DNA of 42,613 nt from Lentisphaerota bacterium (lineage in GTDB: Bacteria; Verrucomicrobiota; Lentisphaeria; Victivallales; SZUA-371), in assembly GCA_003246475.1 (NCBI GenBank), contig QKAL01000103.1, positions 1-42,613 of the forward strand, given 5' to 3'. The notes beneath the pieces are model-generated. The model made no database searches. It was not told the origin of the DNA and saw only the letters and a list, made by a program, of their open reading frames with translations. This document shows positions 1 through 9,057 of this stretch, one piece after another (the stretch's first letter is position 1; each line of letters starts with the position of its first letter). The position numbers and the translations under genes are program-made.

Positions 1-497
1 ATCTTTTCCCACTCTTCGTCAGAAATCGTATTTGAGGTTGATGCGTTGGGCGGGGGAATGTGAAACATCAGCATAACGTTTTTTTGCCGGTTGTTTTTTA
101 GCGCTTGAGCACAGAACGCCAGCGTTTCCGGATTTAATGTCCTTTTCGAATTGTCCAGGACTATTACCAACAGACGAGAATCGGCGAGAAGATACTCCCG
201 GCGGCCGTAATATTGATTGAAAAAGTCGGTGTCGTGATTGCCGCACAAGGTGTATACCGGATTGATGGCGGCGATGCTGATAAATTCACGGACATGCTCA
301 TAAAGTTTTTTAATCCCGCATGGGACGATGTCCCCGGCGATGATGCAGCATTTGCCGGCGTTGTAAGTCAGCGCCCGAGCCAGTATGCTCATGGTGGCGG
401 TTCCAAGCCCGTCGCACCCCGGATCGCCGATTACGGTAAATTCATCCAACGATTGTTCGATCTTAGCTGTCGTTATTCTGGACAGTCCCGATTCCAT
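1..497 (-). CDS. Metallophosphoesterase, C-terminus cut by the window edge
   Basis: This reading frame starts at ATG 497 and stays open to base 1, giving 165 residues without a stop. It carries the ordered motifs of the calcineurin-like metallophosphoesterase family: GD at residues 24-25 (in IGDPGCDG), AGD at 54-56, GNHD at 86-89 and FHIPPP near residue 150. These motifs normally hold two metal ions and cleave phosphomono- or diesters; the substrate cannot be told from the sequence. The first motif has Pro where many members have an x-His, a variation seen in the family. A run of nine G on the coding strand just before the ATG acts as the ribosome binding site. The next genes on the same strand concern envelope sugars, so an envelope role is possible but unproven. 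Confidence 0.8.
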   Translation of the reverse strand, partial: MESGLSRITTAKIEQSLDEFTVIGDPGCDGLGTATMSILARALTYNAGKCCIIAGDIVPCGIKKLYEHVREFISIAAINPVYTLCGNHDTDFFNQYYGRREYLLADSRLLVIVLDNSKRTLNPETLAFCAQALKNNRQKNVMLMFHIPPPNASTSNTISDEEWEK

Positions 498-581
498 TGT
501 GTTTCCCCCCCCCAAAAAAAACGTCAAAAAATACATTAATAGTATATTATAAAAGGCGAATCGGGGTTTTGCAATCCGGGA

Positions 582-1322
582 TTAAAGGGGCGATCGAAAA
601 ATCTTCCACAACTCCAGAGGTGTCTGCAGCATTTTCAATAAGGTCAATTTTGATCCGGCCACATCGGTCCATTGGAACAGCGGACATTCGTAGATACATG
701 CCTGTGTTTTTTCGCGTCCATATATCCTGACGATACGGCGGAAAATCTCGACGTCAAACAGCCAGCGGCTGATGAACGGACGTTCGAATACTTTTTCCGC
801 CAGTCCGCGGCTGAATATTTTTGCCCCGCACTGTGAGTCATACAAGGGAATCCGCAGGAGACAACTTACGGTGGTCGCGAATACGCGCCCCAGATAATGC
901 CGCGACAGGCGGCGTTTTACAAGCGATCCGAGTCGAGCCAGACGGCAGCCAACCACAGCTTCATACCGTCTGTTATCTTTTTCTGCTATAAAACGATCAA
1001 GCTCCTCCAGCGGCGTTGCAAGGTCGGCGTCCCAGAATCCCACCCAGTCGGCATCATCCTTCAAAGCGGTGAGGATACCCTGTCTTACGGCTTCTGCTTT
1101 GCCCTGATTTCGGGGTAGATGCAGCGTCCGCATCATGGGGGTGTCTGCTGCTATGGCATTTATGATCTCGCCGGTGGAGTCGGTACTGCCGTCATTGACC
1201 AGTATAATTCCAATCTGCCCGTTTTTCTCTTTTACAAAGGACGCGATTTCAATGGTCGGAAGCCGTTCGGCTTCGTTGTAACAGGGAATAACGAGAACTA
1301 TTTTTTGCAGATCAGTAGACAT
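582..1322 (-). CDS. Family 2 glycosyltransferase, dolichyl-phosphate-mannose-synthase type
   Basis: The 246-residue protein has the GT-A fold signature of GT2 enzymes: VIPCYNEAERL at 11-21, NDGSTD at 43-48, and the metal- and nucleotide-sugar-binding DAD at 98-100 (FWDADLATP). Such enzymes move a sugar from an activated donor to a lipid phosphate or a growing glycan on the cytoplasmic face of the membrane. There is no C-terminal membrane pair, so it resembles the soluble DPM1-like group. It is the third gene of a minus-strand group behind the YfhO-like membrane protein and a small unknown gene. YfhO-type proteins and DPM-like transferases often work together in adding sugars to wall polymers or lipids, which supports an envelope glycosylation role. 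Donor and acceptor are unknown. Confidence 0.85.
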   Translation of the reverse strand: MSTDLQKIVLVIPCYNEAERLPTIEIASFVKEKNGQIGIILVNDGSTDSTGEIINAIAADTPMMRTLHLPRNQGKAEAVRQGILTALKDDADWVGFWDADLATPLEELDRFIAEKDNRRYEAVVGCRLARLGSLVKRRLSRHYLGRVFATTVSCLLRIPLYDSQCGAKIFSRGLAEKVFERPFISRWLFDVEIFRRIVRIYGREKTQACIYECPLFQWTDVAGSKLTLLKMLQTPLELWKIFRSPL

Positions 1323-1666
1323 GATAACCCCGGGATGAATATTTTGATCTTTGAAAACGCATAAACGATGCGGGCGTCACAATATAACATCCAATTCAGT
1401 AATACGGTTGTCAAACGTTTTCTGTTCCATTTGTGGATGTTTTCATATTCGTTTTTCCTGTGATGGGATATAAGATTATCCAGCAAAGGAAAGGCGAAAA
1501 AGTAACTTTTCGACAGTATGGGAAAAACACAATAATGGAACACTTTCCCCAATCGTCCCTGCCGGTAGCGGCGGCAGAGAAGGGCGATTAATTTTAAACG
1601 CGCTAGTTTCCAGGGGTGACGTTTCAGTATTTTTGTGTCATTTAAATCAGCTTCGCATAAGTGCAT
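1298..1666 (-). CDS. Hypothetical basic protein between YfhO-like and glycosyltransferase genes
   Basis: A 122-residue frame fills the space between the stop of the YfhO-like gene and the start of the glycosyltransferase, overlapping both (20 and 25 bases). It is rich in Lys, Arg and Leu, with hydrophobic stretches near residues 45-60 and at the C-terminus (IFIPGLSCLLICKK). I do not recognise a family. The overlaps fit a translationally coupled operon, but no strong Shine-Dalgarno is visible before the ATG and the segment is more AT-rich than its neighbours. It could be a small real gene, the remnant of a decayed gene, or non-coding. I lean slightly towards real because nothing else fills the gap. 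Confidence 0.4.
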   Translation of the reverse strand: MHLCEADLNDTKILKRHPWKLARLKLIALLCRRYRQGRLGKVFHYCVFPILSKSYFFAFPLLDNLISHHRKNEYENIHKWNRKRLTTVLLNWMLYCDARIVYAFSKIKIFIPGLSCLLICKK

Positions 1667-4076
1667 GATTGTGATGTCGCCAACGTTTGGATTTGAAAAT
1701 ACAATATCCTGTTAAAATAATTAAACTCAGCCAGATCAGCGAACTCAATACCAATGCCGTTTGGTAGCTGACAGGCCGGAAGTTCATCGTCACTATGTGT
1801 TTGCCCGCCGGTATTTCTACTCCCTGCATAATGCCATTGGCCAGATAAATTGGCTGTGGAGTATTATCCACGCAGCATCTCCAGTCCGGATGCCATTTGT
1901 TGCCGACGACCAGAAATCCAGAGCCGTTGGATTCCGTTTCGATTACAATCCGGTTGGGGGAATATTCCCGGATTGCAACTTTGCCTACGGCATTTTCAGC
2001 TGGAAGGGGTTTTCCGTATCCCTCAAGTATAACTTTTTCACGAAAATCCTGACGGGTGAATTTCTTTAACTGTTTGAAGGCTTGTTCCTCTCCGTCGCAA
2101 ATTATCGCCCTTGGAATAAAAAATGCCCGTTCGAAAGCATTCTGGTTGGCGAAAATTTGAATCTCGCCGCTGTAAAGCGGATTGGCGTTTACCATGGTAT
2201 TGGCGGGTAATAGAAAATATTTGATGTTAAATAGATCGAGCAATGGCGAATCAGGGGTACGAAATATTACTACCCGATTCATGAAATCGCTGACCTTTCC
2301 TTCATACTGGTACAAGCGCATAAAGCGTTGGTAACGGTTGGAAATTGACGTCGAATATCCTCCGGCGTCTTCAAGTCCTGCCGCTGCTACGCCATTGATA
2401 TAGAACCTTCCGAGGGAGATTACTCGAAATGGTGTCGTCTGTTCGCGCAGTAACTTCAGCCCGGGCGTTACCGGAAAGGCTGCTGTACGGTCGCTGACAG
2501 TATTGTATCTGGCCCCGTGATACATGAGTTCTCCAATAGCTGCGGCTATCACGATCACAACTCCGGAGATCCTTAGAAGTTTGCCCTTGACAAGCATCAT
2601 CATTATCATTCCAGCCAGTCCAACGGAAAGGGCGATAAGTGACGGGGCAACCACGGGGGAGGAATAGGCGTAGAACTTCGCGGAAAAATCTTGCAACTCT
2701 GGCGGAATCTGTTTTTGATCGAAAATAAGCATAATTCCAGCGTCGGAAACGGCCCAAAGCGGCAATGCCAACATGATTGCCGACAAGATGCCCCATATTG
2801 CTACCGGACATAAACAACATCTCATCTTTCGACGCAACAACAGATCGAAGCCGAAGGCGGAGCCGACGGCCATACTGAACCCGAAAAGCTGTAGCAACCG
2901 TGTTGGTGTTGTATATTTCAGCCCCGGCACCAGGGCATAAAGCGGATAGTAAAACCATGTTCCCATGCACATCAACAGAATTAATGGCGCCGCGATCAGG
3001 TAGAAGCGCGACAGCGGATAGCGTCGCCAGCCGAAAAATGCCGTCAGCATCAGAAACACCGTTGGCACGCCGGAGAAGATGCATAGTTCGCTGTAGTTAT
3101 TATAGCTTTGTTCCGGCGATTTCTTGGGGACAAACATTGACTTCATTGCGGGGCTGCCGAAAAAATCCGGATAGATCAAGGTAACAAGATGAATCGGCAA
3201 CACCTCGCCGGTATTGTCGAAAAGTTCTGAATAACCGTAGGATTTACGACTGGATTCTTTCTGCATATCCCAGTGTAAAAGAAGTGAGCCGGATCCCGCC
3301 GCAAATGAGATCAATACGGCTGCCAGTATCGGCAGTTGCTTCCCATACAATATTTTTTTTCTGATTTTTATCCCGGTACGGTATACTGTCATTGCCGCCA
3401 GAAATATAAGTTGCAGCATAAGCAAATGCGCATAGCCAATCCCAATTGCCCAACACAAAATCATAGTGAGGCACAGCCAGTCGATCAATCTGCAGCGGCG
3501 CAAAAAACTTTCGAGAAAAAACATCCCGCCCGCCAGTGTCGCCGCCAGCAGTATAAAGGCTTCAAACTCAAACCAGCACATGACATAGCCGTTGAACATC
3601 CAAAGTAAACCTCCCAGCAGGGCTGCCGGGCGGCGCAGCCGCAGCAGTCGCAGATAAAGGTAACAGAATATTCCCGCCGCCGTAAGGTGGAAAAAGAGGA
3701 ACACATCGTGCGCGGTCAGTGGATCAAACAACAGATAGTACAAAACTTTGAAAGGGGACGTGTAAAAACCAGTCATCGGGCCCCCGCCGAGAACAGGTGT
3801 CTGCCACCAGATCAACTCGCCGAAATCCTGCCAGCAGTTATGAAACAGTACGTTGGAAAGATAGAGACAGTAAGGATAGGCGGCATTGATCGGGTCAGTG
3901 AGCAGATGATTGTTGACTGCCGCTCTGTCAACCAGCCACGGATAAAAACTCCGCAGCGTGTCGAAAGCGTAGAAGGTTTTGCCTTCCCACCAGACCGGGA
4001 AAAAAAACACGATTGCGGCCAGGATGATTATTCCAGGACAAAATAACCCCATTTTTCGTCTTGAGAAGCTATTCAT
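1647..4076 (-). CDS. YfhO-family multi-spanning membrane protein
   Basis: This 809-residue protein has about a dozen hydrophobic spans, beginning with an N-terminal segment (residues 8-28) followed by a loop with WEGKTFYAFDTLRSFYPW. That loop, and the run of spans followed by a large extracytoplasmic C-terminal domain ending in one more span, match the bacterial YfhO family. YfhO proteins belong to the GT-C superfamily and are implicated in moving sugars from lipid carriers onto lipoteichoic acid or other envelope polymers. The length is usual for the family. It heads a minus-strand group with the glycosyltransferase at 582-1322, a pairing that fits a lipid-linked sugar made in the cytoplasm and used outside. 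The substrate is unknown. Confidence 0.75.
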   Translation of the reverse strand: MNSFSRRKMGLFCPGIIILAAIVFFFPVWWEGKTFYAFDTLRSFYPWLVDRAAVNNHLLTDPINAAYPYCLYLSNVLFHNCWQDFGELIWWQTPVLGGGPMTGFYTSPFKVLYYLLFDPLTAHDVFLFFHLTAAGIFCYLYLRLLRLRRPAALLGGLLWMFNGYVMCWFEFEAFILLAATLAGGMFFLESFLRRCRLIDWLCLTMILCWAIGIGYAHLLMLQLIFLAAMTVYRTGIKIRKKILYGKQLPILAAVLISFAAGSGSLLLHWDMQKESSRKSYGYSELFDNTGEVLPIHLVTLIYPDFFGSPAMKSMFVPKKSPEQSYNNYSELCIFSGVPTVFLMLTAFFGWRRYPLSRFYLIAAPLILLMCMGTWFYYPLYALVPGLKYTTPTRLLQLFGFSMAVGSAFGFDLLLRRKMRCCLCPVAIWGILSAIMLALPLWAVSDAGIMLIFDQKQIPPELQDFSAKFYAYSSPVVAPSLIALSVGLAGMIMMMLVKGKLLRISGVVIVIAAAIGELMYHGARYNTVSDRTAAFPVTPGLKLLREQTTPFRVISLGRFYINGVAAAGLEDAGGYSTSISNRYQRFMRLYQYEGKVSDFMNRVVIFRTPDSPLLDLFNIKYFLLPANTMVNANPLYSGEIQIFANQNAFERAFFIPRAIICDGEEQAFKQLKKFTRQDFREKVILEGYGKPLPAENAVGKVAIREYSPNRIVIETESNGSGFLVVGNKWHPDWRCCVDNTPQPIYLANGIMQGVEIPAGKHIVTMNFRPVSYQTALVLSSLIWLSLIILTGYCIFKSKRWRHHNHALMRS

Positions 4077-4112
4077 CTCTGGCCTCGATATTCCAGTTGG
4101 TAGAATTTATAA

Positions 4113-5435
4113 TCAATCTTTAAGTTTTCGGTTGTCAATGACCCGGACCGCTTTACCGACGAAACGTTCCAGTGTATTGGGTTCGACCAGTTCAATCTGC
4201 ATCCGGATGCCGGTGATGGCGTGGATCTCGTGGTCGATACGAGATTTAAGTTTCTGCATCTCGCTCATCTGGTCCGAGAAGTTTTCCAACCGCATTTCCA
4301 CCTTAACCGCGATCTGGTCCAGATTCCCGGGGCGTGATACTTCGATCAGGTAGTGCGGCGCGGTTCCCTCGACGCGTAGCAGCGCTTCTTCAATCTGTGA
4401 CGGAAAGACGTTTACGCCGCGGATTATCAGCATATCATCGCTGCGGCCTATGACCCGTCCCATACGGCGGAAAGTCCGTCCGCACGGGCAGGGGTCGCTG
4501 TAGAGCGTTGCCAGGTCGCGGGTTCGGTAACGGATGACCGGCATGGCTTCCTTGGTGAGCGCAGTGATGACCAGCTCACCCTGTTCGCCGTCCTTGACCG
4601 GTTCCAAGGTGACTGGATTGATGCATTCAACGAGGAAATGGTCTTCCTGGATGTGCATGCCGGTACGGGCGGCGCATTCACCGCTGACCCCCGGGCCGAT
4701 AATTTCGCTAAGTCCGTAGTTGTTGAAGCATTTTATCTTCAGATTGCTTTCAATGTCCCGGCGCATGGCTTCGGTCCACTGTTCGCCTCCGAAATGGGCG
4801 AATTTTAAACAAAGCGATTCCGGAGCGATACCCTTCTGCTGCAGTACCTCCGCGATGTTCAACGCATAACTGGGAGTACATATGAGCACGTCCACGCCGA
4901 GGTCCTGCATCAGCATGATCTGGCGGTCGGTATTGCCGGAAGAGGCAGGTACCGTTGCGGCACCGACTTTTTCAATCCCGTAATGCAGCCCGAACCCGCC
5001 GGTGAAGAGTCCATATCCAAAAGCGATCTGGGCGGTATGTTCGGGACGCAATCCGCCGGCAACCAGAAAACGGGCGCAGAGTTCGGCCCAGAGGTTGAGA
5101 TCGTTCTTGGTATAACCACAGAGTGTCGGTTTGCCGGTAGTCCCGGAAGATGCATGAATCCGGGCAAGCTGGGACTTGGGAACCGCCAGCATTCCGAACG
5201 GGTAGTTTTCCCGCAAGTCGGATTTTACGGTAAAAGGCAAACGACGAAGATCGTCCAGTGATTTGATCTGATCTGCCGATATTCCGGCCTGTGCGAACGC
5301 CCGCTGGTAATGCGGGATCGCCGCCGCCCGTTGTACGCAATCTTTCAGGCGCTCCAGCTGTAAGGCCTTCAATTCCGGCTGCGACAGTTTCTCAACCGGG
5401 TCCCAGATCCGGTTTTCAACGACAAACTCACTCAT
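4113..5435 (-). CDS. paaK: Phenylacetate-CoA ligase
   Basis: The 440-residue protein is full length for PaaK-type AMP-forming ligases. It shows the AMP/ATP-binding loop SSGTTGKPT at 96-104, a YGLSEIIGPG motif, and the C-terminal R-x-DDMLIIRGVNVFPSQIEE hinge region. The reaction joins an aryl acetate to CoA using ATP. It is downstream of iorA, iorB and an ACT protein on the same strand. In anaerobes this set turns aryl pyruvates from aromatic amino acids into aryl acetates and their CoA esters, or runs in the biosynthetic direction. The gene starts 17 bases after the ACT gene, behind the site GGGAGCGG. Substrate choice among phenyl-, indole- and hydroxyphenylacetate cannot be read from the sequence. 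Confidence 0.93.
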   Translation of the reverse strand: MSEFVVENRIWDPVEKLSQPELKALQLERLKDCVQRAAAIPHYQRAFAQAGISADQIKSLDDLRRLPFTVKSDLRENYPFGMLAVPKSQLARIHASSGTTGKPTLCGYTKNDLNLWAELCARFLVAGGLRPEHTAQIAFGYGLFTGGFGLHYGIEKVGAATVPASSGNTDRQIMLMQDLGVDVLICTPSYALNIAEVLQQKGIAPESLCLKFAHFGGEQWTEAMRRDIESNLKIKCFNNYGLSEIIGPGVSGECAARTGMHIQEDHFLVECINPVTLEPVKDGEQGELVITALTKEAMPVIRYRTRDLATLYSDPCPCGRTFRRMGRVIGRSDDMLIIRGVNVFPSQIEEALLRVEGTAPHYLIEVSRPGNLDQIAVKVEMRLENFSDQMSEMQKLKSRIDHEIHAITGIRMQIELVEPNTLERFVGKAVRVIDNRKLKD

Positions 5436-5452
5436 TTTCCGCTCCCGCTATT

Positions 5453-5881
5453 TCAGTCAAAAAGATCGATCGGCTTGATTACGTCAATTTTGTTGTCTTC
5501 CAGCACCTTGCAGGCCTTGTCGGGGTCTTCGAAACGGAAGACGATAACCGCACGGTCGTTACGGCCGAAGGTGAAAGCATACATGTACTCGACGTTCATG
5601 CCGCCGCGGTCCAGAATTGCCAGTAATTCGGCCAGCCCGCCCGGGCGGTCCTCTACCGGGATCGCGAACACCTCGGTGATTTTAACTATGAATCCGGCTT
5701 TTTCCAGTACGTTCTTTGCTGCTTCCCATTCTTTGACCAGCAGGCGCAGGATTCCGAACTGTTCCGTGTCCGCCAGTGAAAGCGTTCGGATGCTGATGTT
5801 GTTTTCCGCCAGTACCTTACAAACAGAATGCAGGCTGCCTGACTTGTTTTCGACAAACAATGATAGTTGCTTGATCCTCAT
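5453..5881 (-). CDS. Tandem ACT-domain amino-acid sensor protein
   Basis: The 142-residue protein holds two ACT domains in tandem: residues 1-70 (RIKQLSLFVENKSGSLHSV, then NISIRTLSLAD) and 71-142 (VFAIPVEDRPGGLAELLAIL, then NVEYMYAF). ACT domains bind amino acids at their interfaces. Proteins of exactly this build are regularly encoded beside iorAB and paaK and probably sense an aromatic or branched-chain amino acid to tune that pathway. I chose the ATG at 5881 because AAGGGGG lies seven bases upstream; an upstream ATG at 5911 would add ten residues unlike the family. No catalytic residues are present, so the role is regulatory by inference. Confidence 0.85.
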   Translation of the reverse strand: MRIKQLSLFVENKSGSLHSVCKVLAENNISIRTLSLADTEQFGILRLLVKEWEAAKNVLEKAGFIVKITEVFAIPVEDRPGGLAELLAILDRGGMNVEYMYAFTFGRNDRAVIVFRFEDPDKACKVLEDNKIDVIKPIDLFD

Positions 5882-5963
5882 TGAAGACCCCCTTGGTTTC
5901 TTTGTTTGCAACTTATGATGCTATCAAATCTTCAGAAAAGACAACACTTCCGGATGCCCGGTT

Positions 5964-6443
5964 TCAGCAGGAAGCCTTTTCTTTGAAAATCCCGATATTC
6001 AGCTCCAGAACTTTGGCTGGAAGGTTTTTTGCCAACGCTTCCAACCAGTACTTTTCGTCAATATCCAGATGGCTGCTCAGCCGTCCCAGCAACGCTACAT
6101 TCAGGCATTTTGCATTCGCCAGTTTGTCGGCATCGACATCTGCCGGGGTAATGAGAACGCCGCCTTCGCGCAGCTTGTAATGGTTGACCTCGACCTGGTC
6201 TTCGGCCAGCACCACCAGATAATCGCTTTCGCCTTCCGGCACCATCGGGCTGTTGACCTTGGCTCCGTAGCGGACTTCGCTGCTGACCGAACCGCCGCGC
6301 TGGCTCATGCCATGCACTTCGCTTTTCTTAACGTCCAGTCCAGCCATGAAGACGGCTTCCGCAAGGATGTCCGATGCCTTTAACACCCCTTGCCCGCCGA
6401 TGCCGGCAAAGGTGATATTGATAACTTTCTTGTTTTCTGTCAT
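5964..6443 (-). CDS. iorB: Indolepyruvate:ferredoxin oxidoreductase, beta subunit
   Basis: The 159-residue protein begins with the pyruvate ferredoxin oxidoreductase gamma-type fold: ITFAGIGGQGVLKASDILAEA at residues 10-30, then VHGMSQRGGSVSSEVRYG. This subunit pairs with IorA to oxidise indolepyruvate and related aryl pyruvates to aryl-acetyl-CoA, passing electrons to ferredoxin. It is shorter than most IorB proteins (about 180-195 residues); the loss is in the C-terminal half, while the end (LELNIGIFKEKA) still resembles the family. It starts 23 bases after iorA, in the same operon as the ACT protein and paaK. Such oxygen-sensitive enzymes point to anaerobic life. Confidence 0.9.
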   Translation of the reverse strand: MTENKKVINITFAGIGGQGVLKASDILAEAVFMAGLDVKKSEVHGMSQRGGSVSSEVRYGAKVNSPMVPEGESDYLVVLAEDQVEVNHYKLREGGVLITPADVDADKLANAKCLNVALLGRLSSHLDIDEKYWLEALAKNLPAKVLELNIGIFKEKASC

Positions 6444-6466
6444 AATCCGTTCCTCCGTTACTGCTG

Positions 6467-8044
6467 TCAGACTGCTGCCTGACCGTAGGATTTAATTTTT
6501 ACCGCCGCCAGAATGCAGGGCCGCCGGACGATGATGACGGAGGTGTCGTCCGAAGCCAGACGTTTTTCGATCAACGCTTTCAGCTCATCCTGATCGTTAG
6601 GGTCGATCACGTCGACGTTTTCCACTCCCATTGCCTTGACCACCGCGGCAATATCAATTTGGGCTGCCTCGGTGTGATCAAGTTTGCGGCCGGTACCGGG
6701 ATGCTCCTGCAAACCGGTCATGGCGGTTGTGGAATTGTCGAGAACCAGAACCAGATGGCCGGTCGCCGGCCGGTTGTAGATCATTTCTGCGATTCCGGTC
6801 AGGCCGCTGTGCATGAATGTACTGTCACCAATCACACTGACCACTTTGCGGACTTTGTCCGCCGGCAGCGTGTGGCGCAGGCCCAGGCCGACGCCGATGC
6901 TCGCGCCCATGCATACGCAGGTGTCGATAGCTTGGAACGGCGGCATTACCCCGAGGGTGTAACAGCCGATGTCGCCGGAAACGATACAGCCGAGGTCTCG
7001 CAGTATTTCGTAGCTTTTACGGTGCGGGCAGCCGACGCACAGTTGCGGCGCCTTGCCTTTGGGCGGTTCGAATTCCGGCGAAGTGTCGCCGGCGATAATC
7101 CGGCGGATACGGTTTACGTTCAATTCGCCGAAACGGTACATTTCCGGTTTGTTTTCCGCCTTGATTCCGGCGGCAGCGGCGATTTCCCACAGGAACGGAT
7201 CACCTTCTTCGACGATCAGGCAACGGTCGTATTTGGCCGCGAACTCACGCATCTTGTTGATGGGGGTTGGATAACTCATTACCACGTTGAGGACCCCCGC
7301 TTCCGGTGCGGCGTCCAGGCAATGCTGAAAGGAGATCCCGGAAGTGATTATGCCCAGAGAATGACTTTGGCCCGGCATTTCGACGGCAAGGGTCTCTCCG
7401 AATGCACGGACCTCTTCCAGCTTGCCGCGCAGTTTGTGGTGTGCGATTCTGGCGAATGCCGGTACCATTACCCGGCTGCGAATGTCGCGTTCAAAACCGG
7501 TCTGGGGTGGCTGGGGCAGTTTTTTGCTGCGTACTACGATGCACTTGGAATGGCATACCCGGGTCGTGACACGGAGAAAGACCGGCAAGCGCCATTTTTC
7601 CGAGATCTCGAATGCTTTGATGGTCAGATCGTAGGCTTCCTGAGAATCGGTAGGCTCCAGCATTGTCACTCCGGCGGCCACGGCATAACGGCGGTTATCC
7701 TGCTCGTTCTGGCTGGATGCCATGCCCGGATCGTCGGCGCTGATGATTACCAGTCCGCCGTCCGTCCCGGAATAGGCAACGGTAAACAACGGGTCGGCGG
7801 CAACGTTGACCCCGACGTGTTTCATGGTGCACAGTGCCCGCCCTTTGCCGAATGCCGCACCGATGGCGACTTCGAGCGCGACCTTTTCATTGGGGGCCCA
7901 CTGTGCCTTGCCGCCGATTTGTGAAAAATGTTCAAGGATCTCTGTGGACGGGGTCCCGGGGTAACCTGTTCCCAGGCTGACGCCGCAGTCCAATGCGGCC
8001 TGGGCGATGGCTTCATCGCCGCTTAAAAACAGCTTGTCATGCAT
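6467..8044 (-). CDS. iorA: Indolepyruvate:ferredoxin oxidoreductase, alpha subunit without C-terminal ferredoxin domain
   Basis: The 525-residue protein carries the pyrimidine-binding start (GYPGTPSTEILEHF, with a downstream SQNEQDNR), the CVGCPHRKSYEIL motif, and a thiamine diphosphate site (SGDIGCYTLG, then GDSTFMHSGLTG). It binds thiamine diphosphate and decarboxylates aryl pyruvates. Most IorA proteins end with a domain holding two [4Fe-4S] clusters; here the chain stops about 17 residues after the usual VRRPC, with no CxxCxxC motif. The stop and the iorB start lie 23 bases apart, so a frameshifted cluster domain is not hiding between them. I chose ATG 8044 because GGAG sits eight bases upstream; a GTG three codons earlier is possible. 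Confidence 0.92.
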   Translation of the reverse strand: MHDKLFLSGDEAIAQAALDCGVSLGTGYPGTPSTEILEHFSQIGGKAQWAPNEKVALEVAIGAAFGKGRALCTMKHVGVNVAADPLFTVAYSGTDGGLVIISADDPGMASSQNEQDNRRYAVAAGVTMLEPTDSQEAYDLTIKAFEISEKWRLPVFLRVTTRVCHSKCIVVRSKKLPQPPQTGFERDIRSRVMVPAFARIAHHKLRGKLEEVRAFGETLAVEMPGQSHSLGIITSGISFQHCLDAAPEAGVLNVVMSYPTPINKMREFAAKYDRCLIVEEGDPFLWEIAAAAGIKAENKPEMYRFGELNVNRIRRIIAGDTSPEFEPPKGKAPQLCVGCPHRKSYEILRDLGCIVSGDIGCYTLGVMPPFQAIDTCVCMGASIGVGLGLRHTLPADKVRKVVSVIGDSTFMHSGLTGIAEMIYNRPATGHLVLVLDNSTTAMTGLQEHPGTGRKLDHTEAAQIDIAAVVKAMGVENVDVIDPNDQDELKALIEKRLASDDTSVIIVRRPCILAAVKIKSYGQAAV

Positions 8045-8233
8045 TAAACCCACTCCTGGACGCCGGTGATAACGGCAATAATACCGAATTTCGGCGTCTC
8101 ATCGTTGTATATTAGATTGTTTTGTATCTGATAATCAGCTCAATATAACACTGTTTTAATGTTTCCGAAACCATGATGAGAAAAAAAAATTCAACAAAAA
8201 CGTTACATTATTCTTACAGTCCCGATGTCTTAT

Positions 8234-8262
8234 TTGACAGAACATCTCCTTTTTAATAATTA
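8234..8262 (+). promoter_or_regulatory. Candidate sigma70-type promoter for rpmH operon
   Basis: TTGACA at 8234-8239 and TAATTA at 8257-8262 are separated by 17 bases. They lie in the AT-rich 430-base gap between the divergent iorA and rpmH genes and point toward rpmH, about 200 bases upstream of it. I searched the same gap by eye for DnaA boxes of the TTATCCACA type, because rpmH is often near oriC, and found none. Apart from this promoter and the rpmH ribosome binding site I see no other feature in the gap. Confidence 0.45.
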
Positions 8263-8470
8263 AATCGGCATTGTGACTTGAATAAAACAAAAACGCATGT
8301 AAAGTGCCGTTCATGTTTTTTCTAAATGTGAAAAATCATATGCGATCGTCTGCTTGAAAAGCATGAGGTAAGAGTGGAGATAATCCGGGGCCGCATGTAG
8401 CTGACAGATGCGCTTCGGTTGCAGTTTAAAACAAGAGAAATCTTTTAATTTAAGGAAGGAAAAAAATACA

Positions 8471-8605
8471 ATGAAGAGAACTTATCAACCGTCGAAGATT
8501 TCCCGTAAGCGGAAACTCGGTTTCAGAGCAAGAATGGCAACCCGTGGCGGCCGTGCCGTCATCAGACGCCGCCGTCAGAAAGGCCGTGCCGTTCTGACTG
8601 CTTAA
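8471..8605 (+). CDS. rpmH: 50S ribosomal protein L34
   Basis: The 44-residue basic protein [21 protein letters not shown]... is L34, with the family's Arg-rich C-terminal half. L34 binds 23S rRNA in the large subunit. The start is the ATG at 8471 behind an AAGGAAGGA site. It is followed by rnpA, yidD, yidC and khpB in the classic conserved order, so ribosome, tRNA-processing and membrane-insertion genes are cotranscribed. dnaA, which often sits beside rpmH, is not present here; an iorA operon diverges instead. Confidence 0.97.
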   Translation: MKRTYQPSKISRKRKLGFRARMATRGGRAVIRRRRQKGRAVLTA

Positions 8606-8683
8606 GTCTACGTTGATTCGCCGGATAATGCGGCCCGTTTTCGGGCTGCCCGGCATAACCGGGTCCATTAGATAGAAAAGATT

Positions 8684-9043
8684 TTGAAAAAGACCGTTAA
8701 GCCATACAATCGTCTGCGACTGGGAAGCGAATTTGCTTATGTCCGGAGAACCGGGACTAAATATGTCGGGCGTTTAATGATTCTCGTAATAGCCGAGCAC
8801 CCGGATCAGACTGTGAAGAACGGAGTGGTTTGCGGTCGTAAATTCAGCACCAAGGCAGTGGAAAGAAACCGGGCCAGACGTTTGATCTGGGAGTCTTTCC
8901 GGCTGGAAAAAGCAGAGATTGAACCATGCCACATGGTTGTGATCCCCAGAAAAGCAATAGCTGTTGCCATGATGCCGCAGGTCCACAAAGAGCTGGAATA
9001 CCTGCTCAAAAAGGCGCAGAAATTAAAGAACCGGGTCGTTTGA
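8684..9043 (+). CDS. rnpA: Ribonuclease P protein component
   Basis: The 119-residue basic protein matches Rnp[17 protein letters not shown] near the start, [26 protein letters not shown] at about 49-74 (the RNR motif helix that contacts the catalytic RNA), and a C-terminal helix. It helps the RNase P RNA remove 5' leaders from pre-tRNAs. The start appears to be TTG at 8684, since no ATG or GTG is available upstream of the conserved N-terminus. Its last codons run just ahead of yidD, which begins 15 bases later. Confidence 0.95.
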   Translation: MKKTVKPYNRLRLGSEFAYVRRTGTKYVGRLMILVIAEHPDQTVKNGVVCGRKFSTKAVERNRARRLIWESFRLEKAEIEPCHMVVIPRKAIAVAMMPQVHKELEYLLKKAQKLKNRVV

Positions 9044-9057
9044 CGCTCGCCGGGATC

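Noticed and set aside
6659-7924. A 421-residue plus-strand open frame opposite iorA
   Set aside because: It is the shadow of iorA in another frame; the iorA frame has clear family motifs and a ribosome binding site.
8054-8470. Possible oriC beside rpmH
   Set aside because: No DnaA boxes of the TTATCCACA type or dnaA gene are visible; only AT-rich DNA and a promoter.
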